Both the position numbers and the translations under genes were made by a program. Of a DNA stretch of 64,000 nucleotides, positions 35,497 through 43,757 are shown piece by piece. Source of the stretch: Actinomycetota bacterium. Lineage in GTDB: Bacteria > Actinomycetota > Thermoleophilia > RBG-16-64-13. The stretch is from positions 143,486 through 207,485 of the forward strand of contig JADQBG010000003.1 of assembly GCA_016278725.1 (NCBI GenBank), written 5' to 3'. Each line of letters begins with the position of its first letter. The stretch's first letter is position 1. The notes under the pieces were generated by a model that was given only the letters and a program-made list of their open reading frames with translations, ran no database searches and was not told the DNA's origin.

Positions 35497-36663
35497 TTGC
35501 TAGATTTCTATTCCCCCAAGATCACCTCTGAGCAGGTCGAAGACAACCACGGGACGTTCGTGGTCGAGCCGCTCGATCGGGGGTTCGGCTACACCTTCGG
35601 CAACTCCCTTCGCCGGGTTCTCCTGTCGTCCCTCGAGGGGGCCGCGATTTCCGCGGTCAAGATCGACGGAGTCGCGCATGAGTTCTCGTCGGTGCGGGGG
35701 GTCAAGGAGGATGTCACCGACATCATTCTGAACCTCAAGCGGGTGGTCTTCGTCATGCACGGCGAGGACAACGAGGTGCAGGTGGATCTCGTGCGTGAGG
35801 GGCCGGGAGCCATCACCGCCGGTGATATCGACACCCCCTCGAACCTCGAAGTCGTCAATCCCGACGCCCACATCGCCACGCTCGAAGAAGGGGCGCGGCT
35901 GGAGCTCGTGCTGACGGTCCGCCGCGGCCGGGGGTACGCCTCCGCGAACGAAAACAAGAGCGACGAGTCGGTGCTGGGAGTCATCCCCATCGACTCCATC
36001 TTCTCGCCGGTTTCCCGGGTCTCCTATCAGGTGGAACCTGCCCGTGTCGGCCAACGGACCGACTTCGACAAGCTCACCCTCGAGATCGAGACCAACGGCG
36101 CGCTGGATCCCTGGGAGGCGCTGCGCGGCGCCGCCGGCATCCTGCAGGAACATTTGAGGATGTTCGGTGAGGTCGACGAGCCCGAGCGCGAAAGCTTCCC
36201 GGACAACTTGATGGTTTCCGAGGCGGTGAAGAGCGCTCTGCGCGAGTCCGGCGTTGAATCCGAAGATGAGCTGCTGCGCCTGTGGGAGCACGGACGTCTG
36301 ACGAGTATAGCTTTGCTGACCCAGGCCCAGGTCGGGGAACTTGAGGACTACCTCAAGGCCAAGTACACCGGCGATTCGGGCCGCTCCGAACAGGACGACA
36401 TGCTGATCGAGGAGCTGGAGCTCGGCGTGCGGTCGTACAACTGCCTGAAGCGTGAAGGCGTGGAGACGGTCGGCGACCTGATGTCCAAGAGCGAAGCGGA
36501 ACTCCTCAACATCCCCAACTTCGGCAAGAAGAGTATCGAAGAGGTCCGTGAGCGCCTGACCGAGCGGGGACTGCACCTGCGGGGCGAGGATCTGGCTGCT
36601 GGTAATGAATCCGGTTTGTCCTCGGCGGACACCGACGAGAGTGAGGACGGAGAAGCGTCGTGA
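35497..36663 (+). CDS. rpoA: DNA-directed RNA polymerase subunit alpha, extended linker
   Basis: Assembly platform and promoter/activator-contact subunit. The 388-residue protein is about 50-60 longer than typical. NTD about 1-229 ('GFGYTFGNSLRRVLLSSLEGAAIS'). CTD residues 304-362 ('ELGVRSYNCLKREGVETVG', 'NIPNFGKKSIEEV') with Arg312, Asn315, Cys316 and Lys318 conserved for DNA contact. Between them, residues 240-290 ('SALRESGVESEDELLRLWEH...') form an additional helical module resembling a degenerate CTD. A short acidic tail follows the CTD. TTG start with ACTGGAGGAC upstream. The stop overlaps rplQ. Confidence 0.97.
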   Translation: MLDFYSPKITSEQVEDNHGTFVVEPLDRGFGYTFGNSLRRVLLSSLEGAAISAVKIDGVAHEFSSVRGVKEDVTDIILNLKRVVFVMHGEDNEVQVDLVREGPGAITAGDIDTPSNLEVVNPDAHIATLEEGARLELVLTVRRGRGYASANENKSDESVLGVIPIDSIFSPVSRVSYQVEPARVGQRTDFDKLTLEIETNGALDPWEALRGAAGILQEHLRMFGEVDEPERESFPDNLMVSEAVKSALRESGVESEDELLRLWEHGRLTSIALLTQAQVGELEDYLKAKYTGDSGRSEQDDMLIEELELGVRSYNCLKREGVETVGDLMSKSEAELLNIPNFGKKSIEEVRERLTERGLHLRGEDLAAGNESGLSSADTDESEDGEAS

Positions 36664-37010
36664 GGCATAAGAAGAAGGGGCGAAAGTTCGGAATGCAGCC
36701 GGACCACCGGCGTCAGCTGCTGGCCAACCTGGCCTGTTCCGTGCTCGAGCACGGGCGGGTGAAGACCACTGAGGCCAAGGCCAAAGAGGTCAAGCCGCTG
36801 GTGGAGAAGATGATCACCCTCGGCAAATCGGGCGGCTTGCATCATCGCCGCGTCGCTATCAGCACGCTTCGGAACAAGAAGGTCACCTACGACCTTTTCA
36901 ACGAGATCGGCCCGCGCTACGCGGACCGGCCCGGGGGCTACACCCGCATCCTCAAGCTGGGCCCCCGTCAGGGAGACGCCGCCGAGATGGTATATCTCGA
37001 GCTCGTATAG
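36660..37010 (+). CDS. rplQ: 50S ribosomal protein L17
   Basis: Tunnel-exit protein. The 116-residue protein (GTG start) has 'GRKFGMQPDHRRQLLANLACSVLEHGRVKTTEAKAKEVKPLVEKMITL' and C-terminal 'RPGGYTRILKLGPRQGDAAEMVYLELV', the short bacterial form. GTGA overlap with the rpoA stop implies translational coupling. Confidence 0.98.
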   Translation: MRHKKKGRKFGMQPDHRRQLLANLACSVLEHGRVKTTEAKAKEVKPLVEKMITLGKSGGLHHRRVAISTLRNKKVTYDLFNEIGPRYADRPGGYTRILKLGPRQGDAAEMVYLELV

Positions 37011-37044
37011 GCGGTCCTAGACTCAGCCGAGCTACGCTGCAGAG

Positions 37045-39087
37045 ATGACCGGCCGCATTGGAACCACCGAGCGGCTCGTGACAAATAGCGCCGGGAGCGG
37101 GAACGCCCCGGCGCTTCGCTTTGCCGGCGCGGGCTACAGCTACCCTGGCGAGAAGCGGCCGGCGCTCCGCGCAGTCGACCTGCGCGTCCATCCCGGAGAG
37201 ATCGTGGCGGTCATGGGGGGTAACGGCTCGGGAAAGACCACCCTTGCCCGCCTGGCCAATGGGCTGTTGCTGCCGGACGAGGGGTTGGTCGAGGTCGGCG
37301 GCATGCGGACCGACGATCCCGCGGTGCGCCCCGGTATCTGCGCGCGCGTCGGGCTCGTCTTCCAGAATCCCGACGACCAGATCGTGGGCGCCACCGTGGC
37401 CGACGACGTGGCTTTCGGCCTGGAGAATCTGGCCGTCCCCCGCCCGGAGATGCAGGATCGGGTGGCCGCCGCTCTGGCCGACCTCGACCTGACGGCCGAA
37501 GCCGGTACGGAGCCGCACCTGCTTTCCGGCGGCCAGCGCCAGCGGCTGGCGCTGGCCGCGGTCCTGGTGCTCGAGCCCTCCGTCCTCATCCTGGACGAGC
37601 CCACTTCCATGCTGGACCATCGCGGGAGGCGGGAGGTGATCCGGCTGGTGCGGCGGATGGCCGACCGCGGCATCGGGGTGATCTTGGTCACCCAACTGGC
37701 CGAGGAGACTCTGTTGGCGGACCGGCTCTACGTGCTTCGCGACGGCCGGGTGGGCTGGGAAGGGTTGCCGGATCGGTTCTTTCGCTCGGAGGAGGTGAAG
37801 CGTTATCCGCTGGGACTTCCGCCGGTGATGACCTTTTCCCTGGAGTTGGCGCGCGCTCTGAAGCTCGGCGCGGCCGCGCCGTCCGGCCCGGCCGGGCCGG
37901 GAATGCCGGGCGGGCTGGGTCTCTGGCCGGCCCCTCTGGTCGCCCGATTGGGGAGGAAGACAACGGCTCCTTTGGATGAGGCGGCGCTGACTCGGGTGTT
38001 GCTCGAACTTGGCCCGGTGCCGGGATTCGCGCTCAGCGGGCCCCCGCGCGGGGGGCCGCCGAGCGGGGGCGGGGCGCCCGACGCTCACGCGGCGGCGGAA
38101 CCCGAGCCAGGCCCGGCGGCGGAGCCCGAGGCCGATCCCTACCCGGGGGTATCGACGTCGCGGCCGGCAAAATCCATGGCCTCCTCCCTGGTTTCTCTGC
38201 GTCGCGCCGGAGTGGTTTACAACCCGGGCATGCCCGTGGCCCGCGAGGCCCTTGAGGACATCAGCCTCGACCTTCGGCCGCGGGCCATCACCGCGGTGAT
38301 CGGGGGAACGGCGGCGGGGAAGAGCACGCTGCTTCAACTCATTGCCGGCCTGCTGCCGCCCACCTCGGGGACCGTGTCCACCCTGCGGCGGGGGGACATC
38401 GGCATGGTCTTTCAGCGTCCCGAGTTCCAGTTGTTCGCCGCCACGGTCGGGGCGGACATCGCCGTGGCGCCCCGGATGGCCGGTCTCAGCGACGCTCGGG
38501 TGGAGCAGCGGGTGGTGGCCGCGATGGAGGCGGTGGGTCTCGACCCTTCTTATCGGGGCCGTTCTCCCCATGCCCTTTCGCTGGGCGAGCAGAGGCGGGT
38601 GGCGCTGGCCGGAGTGCTCTCCCTCGACCCCCTGCTGCTGATCCTGGATGAGCCGGGTGCCGGCCTGGATCCCCAGGGCCGCAGCCGGCTGATGCGGCAT
38701 CTGCTGGGCTGGCGTAAGGGGGAGCGCGCTCTGCTCTTCACCTCGCACGACCTGGAAGAGGTCGCCCGCGTGGCCGACCGGGTGGTCCTGCTCAGAGAAG
38801 GGAGAGTTGCAGCCGAAGGACCCACCGCCGAAGTGCTGGCAAAGGTTGAACTCCTGGAGCGCTCGGATCTCCAGCCTCCACTCGCCGCGCGCTTGGCCGC
38901 GGGTTGGGCGGCGGGTTGGGAAGGGACGGACCTCTCCGGCGGCCCCCGCCCCCTGGACTCTCCCGGACCGGTGACCGCGGCGGGCCTGGGCGATCTGTTG
39001 ATCGCTCGAGGGGCCGGCCGCGCCCCCGGCATGGCGGAGGGAAGCGGCCCGGATGACGATCCACGAGTGGGCGGTTCGAGCCGATGA
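37045..39087 (+). CDS. fused energy-coupling factor transporter ATPase (EcfA-EcfA')
   Basis: Two ABC ATPase domains of an ECF vitamin/metal transporter fused in one 680-residue chain, where most bacteria encode EcfA1 and EcfA2 separately. Domain 1: Walker A GGNGSGKTT (58-66), LSGGQ (160-164), Walker B LILDEP (181-186), but the H-loop histidine is Gln217 (VTQ). Domain 2: Walker A GGTAAGKST (420-428), LSLGE (511-515) in place of LSGGQ, Walker B LLILDEP and His568 intact. A Pro/Gly/Ala-rich linker of about 100 residues (near 275-375) joins them. Walker A of domain 1 would face the altered LSLGE, so one of two ATP sites looks degenerate. It overlaps ecfT by four bases (ATGA). Confidence 0.92.
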   Translation: MTGRIGTTERLVTNSAGSGNAPALRFAGAGYSYPGEKRPALRAVDLRVHPGEIVAVMGGNGSGKTTLARLANGLLLPDEGLVEVGGMRTDDPAVRPGICARVGLVFQNPDDQIVGATVADDVAFGLENLAVPRPEMQDRVAAALADLDLTAEAGTEPHLLSGGQRQRLALAAVLVLEPSVLILDEPTSMLDHRGRREVIRLVRRMADRGIGVILVTQLAEETLLADRLYVLRDGRVGWEGLPDRFFRSEEVKRYPLGLPPVMTFSLELARALKLGAAAPSGPAGPGMPGGLGLWPAPLVARLGRKTTAPLDEAALTRVLLELGPVPGFALSGPPRGGPPSGGGAPDAHAAAEPEPGPAAEPEADPYPGVSTSRPAKSMASSLVSLRRAGVVYNPGMPVAREALEDISLDLRPRAITAVIGGTAAGKSTLLQLIAGLLPPTSGTVSTLRRGDIGMVFQRPEFQLFAATVGADIAVAPRMAGLSDARVEQRVVAAMEAVGLDPSYRGRSPHALSLGEQRRVALAGVLSLDPLLLILDEPGAGLDPQGRSRLMRHLLGWRKGERALLFTSHDLEEVARVADRVVLLREGRVAAEGPTAEVLAKVELLERSDLQPPLAARLAAGWAAGWEGTDLSGGPRPLDSPGPVTAAGLGDLLIARGAGRAPGMAEGSGPDDDPRVGGSSR

Positions 39088-39896
39088 GCGCGCCCGCAAG
39101 GCTCCACCTGCCCATCGGGCGCTTTCTGCCGGTGGCCTCGCCGGTGCATGCCCGCGATCCCCGGCTCAAGCTGCTGGTTCTGCTCGCATACGTGGCCGCC
39201 CTATTCGCGATCTCGGGGTGGAACGGGATCGCTCTGCTCGCGGCCGGACTGGCTGCGGTGACGGCACTTTCGCGCATCCCCTTCTCCTACCTTTGGCGGG
39301 GCCTGCGGCCGCTGCTCTTCCTGATCCTCCTGACCTTCGTCTTTCAGGCGGTCTCGTATCCCGGCGAGGGGCTCCTGTGGGAGTGGGGCCCGTTCGTGGT
39401 CAGCAAGGAAGGCCTGCAGGAAGGGGCTTTTCTCTCTCTGCGGCTGGTTCTTCTTCTCGCAGCGGGCACCGTGCTCACCCTGTCGACCGCCCCCATGTCG
39501 CTGACGGACGGCGTGGAGTGGCTGCTGCGGCCGCTCCGCCTGGTCAGGTTGAGCAGTCAGGAAATGGCTCTGATGATGGTCATAGCCCTGCGCTTCATTC
39601 CCACGGTGGTTCAGGAGTTCGGGGATCTGATGGTCGCCCAGCAGGCGCGGGGTATCCGCCTGAACGCGCGCAATCCGCGGAAGCTGGCGCAGGCACTCTT
39701 GCCGCTGGTCGTCCCCCTATTCGCCCGCAGCTTCCGGCGCGCCGACGAACTGGCGGTGGCGATGGCCGGACGCTGCTACCGCGGCGGAGAGGGCCGGACG
39801 CGCTTTCGGGCTCTCGAATTCGGGCGGTGGGACGCGGTGGCCGCGGCGGGCGTCCTCCTCTGGCTGGGCGGCGCCGTCCTCTGGGATCGCTGGTAG
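39084..39896 (+). CDS. ecfT: energy-coupling factor transporter transmembrane protein EcfT
   Basis: Transmembrane scaffold linking the ATPases to substrate-binding S components. The 270-residue protein has several hydrophobic segments and the coupling-helix region 'QQARGIRLNARNPRKLAQALLPLVVPLFARSFRRADELAVAMAGRCY' with the two Ala-Arg-Gly-type motifs (QARG and MAGR). No S component is encoded here, consistent with a shared (group II) ECF module in the usual rplQ-ecfA-ecfT-truA position. Translation is coupled to the ATPase gene. Confidence 0.93.
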   Translation: MSAPARLHLPIGRFLPVASPVHARDPRLKLLVLLAYVAALFAISGWNGIALLAAGLAAVTALSRIPFSYLWRGLRPLLFLILLTFVFQAVSYPGEGLLWEWGPFVVSKEGLQEGAFLSLRLVLLLAAGTVLTLSTAPMSLTDGVEWLLRPLRLVRLSSQEMALMMVIALRFIPTVVQEFGDLMVAQQARGIRLNARNPRKLAQALLPLVVPLFARSFRRADELAVAMAGRCYRGGEGRTRFRALEFGRWDAVAAAGVLLWLGGAVLWDRW

Positions 39897-39899
39897 CCG

Positions 39900-40718
39900 G
39901 TGGACCGATATCGCATGGACCTTCGGTACGACGGCGCCGGCCTCTACGGATGGGCGAAGCAGCCGGGCTTGGCCACCGTCGAGCGCGCCTTGGAGGAAGC
40001 CTTGCTCCGGGTCATAGGCGAAGCTCCCTCCCTGACGGTCGCAGGGAGAACCGACGCGGGGGTGCATGCCTACCGCCAGGTGGTGAGTCTCGACCTTCCC
40101 CCCGAGGTCGACCCCTCCGGGCTGCTGTACTCGCTCAACGCGCTGACCCCCGCCCAGATTTCCATCTTTGGCCTGAAGCGGGCGGAGCCGGGATTCGACG
40201 CGCGCCGGCAGGCGTTGAGCCGCAGCTATCGCTTTCTCGTCTGGCTTTCTCCTTCTCAGAATCCCTTCCTCCGGAACCACACCTGGTGGTTGCGCGGTCC
40301 GCTGGATCGGGGAGCGATGGCCGATGCGGCCGAGGCGCTCGTGGGCCGGCACGACCTGACCGCCTTCACCCCCACCGAAACGGAGCACAGGCATTTCACG
40401 CGCAGCATCCTGCGCTGTCGCTGGCGGAGCCGGGGACAACTGCTGTGGCTGGAGGTCGAAGCCCCGGCTTTTCTGCGTCACATGGTCCGGACTCTGGTGG
40501 GTACCATGGTCGAGATCGGCCGCGGCCGCCGCACTCTCGCCGACTTTCTCGAGTTGCTGGAGGGGGCTCCGCGGGACGTTGCCGGGGTCACCGCTCCCGC
40601 GCATGGCCTTTTCCTCTGGCGAATCCGGTATGCTGGTGGAGAACTTGCGCCGGATCAGGTATCCGGCGGCACCTCGATCGATGCTACGGGCGCCTTTCCG
40701 GGCGGGACCTCGCCTTGA
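39900..40718 (+). CDS. truA: tRNA pseudouridine(38-40) synthase TruA
   Basis: Isomerises U38-U40 of tRNA anticodon arms. The 272-residue protein contains '[18 protein letters not shown]', catalytic Asp in '[15 protein letters not shown]', and C-terminal '[19 protein letters not shown]'. GTG start three bases after ecfT. The rplM promoter overlaps its stop codon. Confidence 0.96.
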   Translation: MDRYRMDLRYDGAGLYGWAKQPGLATVERALEEALLRVIGEAPSLTVAGRTDAGVHAYRQVVSLDLPPEVDPSGLLYSLNALTPAQISIFGLKRAEPGFDARRQALSRSYRFLVWLSPSQNPFLRNHTWWLRGPLDRGAMADAAEALVGRHDLTAFTPTETEHRHFTRSILRCRWRSRGQLLWLEVEAPAFLRHMVRTLVGTMVEIGRGRRTLADFLELLEGAPRDVAGVTAPAHGLFLWRIRYAGGELAPDQVSGGTSIDATGAFPGGTSP

Positions 40719-40743
40719 CACCCTCCGGCTGCTCGACTATCAT
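40715..40743 (+). promoter_or_regulatory. rplM-rpsI promoter
   Basis: Consensus TTGACA, 17 bases, TATCAT, beginning at the truA stop codon and about 30 bases before rplM. One of the best promoter matches in the window. Confidence 0.85.
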
Positions 40744-40770
40744 CACCGGTCGCGTCTTCAAGGAGGAAGT

Positions 40771-41205
40771 GTGAAAACCTACTCGGCAAAGCCGGGCGAA
40801 GTCGAACGAAAGTGGTACGTGGTGGACGCCGAGGGCAAGACGCTCGGCCGGCTGGCCACGCAGATAGCGGGCAAGCTCCGGGGCAAGGACAAGCCCAGCT
40901 ACACCCCCCACGTCGATACCGGTGATTTCGTCATCGTTGTAAATGCTAAAAAGATCGCCGTAACCGGCAAGAAGCTCTCGCAGAAGCGCTACTACCGGCA
41001 CTCGGGCTATCCCGGCGGCCTGCGCTCCCGCACCCTCGAGCAGATGATCGCCCAGAAGCCGACGGACGTCATTCGCGGCGCGGTCAAAGGCATGCTGCCG
41101 AAGAATCGCCTGGCGTCCAAACAGCTCACCAAGCTCAAGGTGTACGCCGGCCCGACCCACCCCCATACGGCTCAGCAGCCGGAGGAACTCGAATGGCAGC
41201 AGTAA
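40771..41205 (+). CDS. rplM: 50S ribosomal protein L13
   Basis: Early large-subunit assembly protein. The 144-residue protein starts [33 protein letters not shown] and has 'HSGYPGGLR' and '[26 protein letters not shown]'. The GTG preceded by AAGGAGGAA is chosen; the track start lies far upstream inside truA. It overlaps rpsI by 13 bases. Confidence 0.97.
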   Translation: MKTYSAKPGEVERKWYVVDAEGKTLGRLATQIAGKLRGKDKPSYTPHVDTGDFVIVVNAKKIAVTGKKLSQKRYYRHSGYPGGLRSRTLEQMIAQKPTDVIRGAVKGMLPKNRLASKQLTKLKVYAGPTHPHTAQQPEELEWQQ

Positions 41206-41585
41206 CTTACCTGGGCACCGGCAAGCGCAAGACCTCGGTCGCGCGCGTGCGCCTGCTTCCCGGTGGAGGCAGCATCACCGTAAACGGCATGAACGTGGAC
41301 GATTACTTCGGGCGGGAAACCCTGTCGGTGCTGGTGCGGGAACCGCTCCTCACCACCGGGACCCAGAGCCGTTACGACGTGGTCGCCAAGCTGCACGGCG
41401 GGGGCAAGTCCGGCCAGGCAGGCGCGCTCAAGCACGGGATCGCCCGGGCCCTGGTCAGCGCCGATCCCAATCTGAAGACGGATTTGAAGCGTGCCGGTCA
41501 CCTTACCCGCGACGCGCGGATGGTCGAGCGGAAGAAGGCCGGACTGAAGAAGGCGCGTAAGCGTCCGCAGTTCTCCAAGCGCTAG
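41193..41585 (+). CDS. rpsI: 30S ribosomal protein S9
   Basis: Head protein whose C-terminal tail reaches the P-site tRNA. The 130-residue protein has '[27 protein letters not shown]', '[19 protein letters not shown]' and the terminal '[18 protein letters not shown]'. It starts within the end of rplM, GGAGGAACTCG upstream, and is followed by a strong terminator. Confidence 0.98.
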   Translation: MAAVTYLGTGKRKTSVARVRLLPGGGSITVNGMNVDDYFGRETLSVLVREPLLTTGTQSRYDVVAKLHGGGKSGQAGALKHGIARALVSADPNLKTDLKRAGHLTRDARMVERKKAGLKKARKRPQFSKR

Positions 41586-41610
41586 CCGCCGGGAGATAGT
41601 CAGCAATACT

Positions 41611-41649
41611 CGAGGCGGGGGAGCCAGCTCCCCCGCCTCGTCTTTTTTT
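41611..41649 (+). terminator. Rho-independent terminator after rpsI
   Basis: Perfect 14-bp stem CGAGGCGGGGGAGC/GCTCCCCCGCCTCG with a CA apical dinucleotide (loop opens to at least four bases), followed by TCTTTTTTT. It closes the rplM-rpsI unit. Confidence 0.95.
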
Positions 41650-41686
41650 GTCCTTGGGTCACTCATCGCAGGCCCGGCGGAGGAGT

Positions 41687-42703
41687 ATGTTGCCCGAACT
41701 GGTGATCAGGCCGGATGCGATCCGGGAGAATGCCGAGGCGGTCTGCGCTCTGCTCGCCCGTCCCAGGCTGCGGGGCGAGCAGAGCGCGGCTCCCCGTTTG
41801 ATCGGCGTGACCAAAGCCTGTCTGGGCGACCCCACGGTGGCCAGGGCGATGCTCGAAGGGGGCGCGGCCGCGCTGGCCGATACCCGGGAGCCCAGCCTAG
41901 CCCGCCTGCGGGCGGCGCTGCCCGAGGTCGAACTGCACCGCATTCATCTCACCGCCGGCGGCGCGCACCGGGAGTGGGCAGACGTACTTTACGTTTCCTC
42001 GCCCGCCGGGCTTCGTGGGCCCGAGGGCCGGGGCGGTCGGGCCGAGGTGATGATCCTGGTCGAAACCGGGGATCAGCGCGAAGGCGCGCCTCTCGAACAG
42101 CTCCACGGCCTCGCCCGGGAGGTGGCCACCGGGCCGGGTACCCGCCTTCGCGGCATCGCCACCAACTTTGCCTGTTTTGCCGGGAGACCGGAAAGTGTGC
42201 GGGAATCGGTGGAGATGCTGGCCGCGGCGGCTCGGGGCCTGGAGCGGGACGGCGTGGCCGTGCCCGAAGTCTCGGGCGGCAACTCCAGCCTTCTCGGATT
42301 GCTGATGGACGGAGTCGGTCTGCCCCCGGAGGTGACGGAGATCCGTTGCGGGGAGGCGCTTTTGCTTGGACAGGAGACCCTGGGCTTTCGCGCCCTTCCC
42401 GGGGGGCGGCAGGACGGATGCCGGCTGCGGGCCGAGGTGCTCGAGCGCTATACTAAAGCGTTCTCCGAGCCGGACCGCCCACGGCTGGTGCTGGGTTTGG
42501 GGAGTCAGGACCTGGGCAATGCCCCGGTCCGTTTCTTGAACCCGGAAGTCAGCGAGGTCGGACGTTCGAGCGATTATCTCGTTGCGGAGGTGGCCGGGGG
42601 AGCTCAGGCTCCCGAGATCGGAGCGACGGTGGAGATGATTCCCTCCTACCACGCGCTGGTTGCGGCGTGGACCTCACCTTTTGTGGACGTGCGCTTTGAG
42701 TAG
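41687..42703 (+). CDS. PLP-dependent amino acid racemase-like protein (alanine racemase N-terminal fold, COG3457/ornithine racemase type)
   Basis: 338-residue protein resembling the PLP-barrel of fold-type III racemases. The likely PLP lysine is in 'GVTKACLGDP'. Further family marks are 'VSGGNSSLLGLLMDG' and 'EIRCGEALLLGQETLG', characteristic of the predicted amino acid racemase/ornithine racemase group. It lacks the C-terminal domain of true alanine racemase, so Alr function is unlikely; the substrate is unknown. GGCGGAGGAG precedes ATG closely; a TTG one codon later has better spacing. First gene after the rpsI terminator, overlapping glmM by eight bases. Confidence 0.75.
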   Translation: MLPELVIRPDAIRENAEAVCALLARPRLRGEQSAAPRLIGVTKACLGDPTVARAMLEGGAAALADTREPSLARLRAALPEVELHRIHLTAGGAHREWADVLYVSSPAGLRGPEGRGGRAEVMILVETGDQREGAPLEQLHGLAREVATGPGTRLRGIATNFACFAGRPESVRESVEMLAAAARGLERDGVAVPEVSGGNSSLLGLLMDGVGLPPEVTEIRCGEALLLGQETLGFRALPGGRQDGCRLRAEVLERYTKAFSEPDRPRLVLGLGSQDLGNAPVRFLNPEVSEVGRSSDYLVAEVAGGAQAPEIGATVEMIPSYHALVAAWTSPFVDVRFE

Positions 42704-43637
42704 GCGCTGGTTTGGGACAGACGGGATCCGTGGGGTCGCGAACGTGACCCTGACCCCCGAGTTGGCCATGAGGCTGGCCCGGGCTGCCTCTCGGGTGCTG
42801 AAAGAGGCCGGTGGCGCGCGCATCCTCATCGGGCGAGACCCCCGGGCTTCGGGGCTCATGTTGGAAGCCGCGGTCGCCGCGGGCATCGCCGCGGAGGGAG
42901 GGACCGCCTATCTGGCGGGGATCATCCCCACCCCGGGGGTTTCCCGGCTGGCGGCGGCAGGCGGGTACGACGGGGGAATCGCCATCTCGGCCTCACACAA
43001 TCCCTATAAGGACAACGGGCTGAAGGTGTTCGGTCCGGACGGCAAGAGCCTGAGCGAGCCCCAGGAGGCGCGGATCGAGGCGGTCATGGCCGAGCTGGAG
43101 GAAGCGGCGGCTGCGCCCGCGGGTGCCACCGCCGGCCCCGACCCCGACCCTGCCGCCGGCCTCGGCGATCCCCCCATCGGCGAAATCGTCCACGTCGAGG
43201 AGTCCTCCGCCCGTTACGTCGACGGCCTGCTGGAGCAGGTCCAGGCGGACCTGAGGGGTCTACGCATCCTTCTCGACTGTGCGAACGGAGCCACCTACCG
43301 CGTGGCTCCGGTGGCCTTTCGGGCGGCCGGGGCCTACGTCGAAGTCCTCTGCGACCGGCCCGACGGCCGCAATATCAACGAAGGCTGTGGCTCCACCCAT
43401 CTCGAGCTGCTGAGCGGCCGCATGGAACAGGGAACTTTCGACCTGGGCCTCGCCTTCGACGGCGACGGGGGCCGAGTACTGGCGGTGGATACCCGGGGCC
43501 GCGAGGTCAGCGGGGAACGCATCTATCGGGAAGCGGGACTGACGGGCGACGGGATGCAGAACGGCCTGCTCCTGGCGGAGATGCTCAAGCGGTCCCCCTC
43601 CGCTCTGGCCGAACCGGTCGGCGGGATGGAGGAGTAA
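42696..43637 (+). pseudogene. glmM: phosphoglucosamine mutase GlmM, internally deleted and C-terminally truncated
   Basis: Starts from TTG (LSRRWFGTDGIRGVANVTL) and has the catalytic phosphoserine loop 'AISASHNPYKDNGLKVF' (Ser100), so it is clearly GlmM, which converts GlcN-6-P to GlcN-1-P. It is only 313 residues against about 445. The metal-binding loop reads DGDGGR instead of DGDADR. Just after 'VLAVDTRGREV' the sequence jumps to what aligns with a much later part of the family ('SGERIYREAGLTGDGMQNGLLLAEMLKRS', equivalent to SGHIIF...TTGDG). It stops before the C-terminal phosphate-binding domain 4. No remnant of the missing part is seen before glmS. Either a real deletion or an assembly error; as written the enzyme should be inactive. 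Confidence 0.8.
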
Positions 43638-43701
43638 GGAATCGGTGGTTCGAGTAATGGTAGAAGCTAGAAGCACCCACGCGCGAGCGCTGTGGGGAAG
43701 T

Positions 43702-43717
43702 GGCCAATCGGTTGGCC
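43702..43717 (+). other. hairpin in glmM-glmS gap
   Basis: GGCCAA-TCGG-TTGGCC stem-loop inside the 120-base gap before glmS, enclosed by complementary GCGCT and AGCGC segments about 30 bases apart on either side. It does not match the glmS ribozyme core. Possible leader structure of glmS. Confidence 0.35.
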
Positions 43718-43757
43718 GATACGGCAAAGAGCGCGCTGGTCTAGGGAAGGAAGCGGA

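Noticed and set aside
39053-40774. 573-codon forward ORF over ecfT and truA
   Set aside because: Out-of-frame shadow rich in Arg/Gly/Pro; ecfT and truA have clear family motifs in the other frames.
43638-43757. glmS ribozyme/riboswitch upstream of glmS
   Set aside because: The gap is only 120 bases and lacks the conserved ribozyme core; only a simple hairpin is present.
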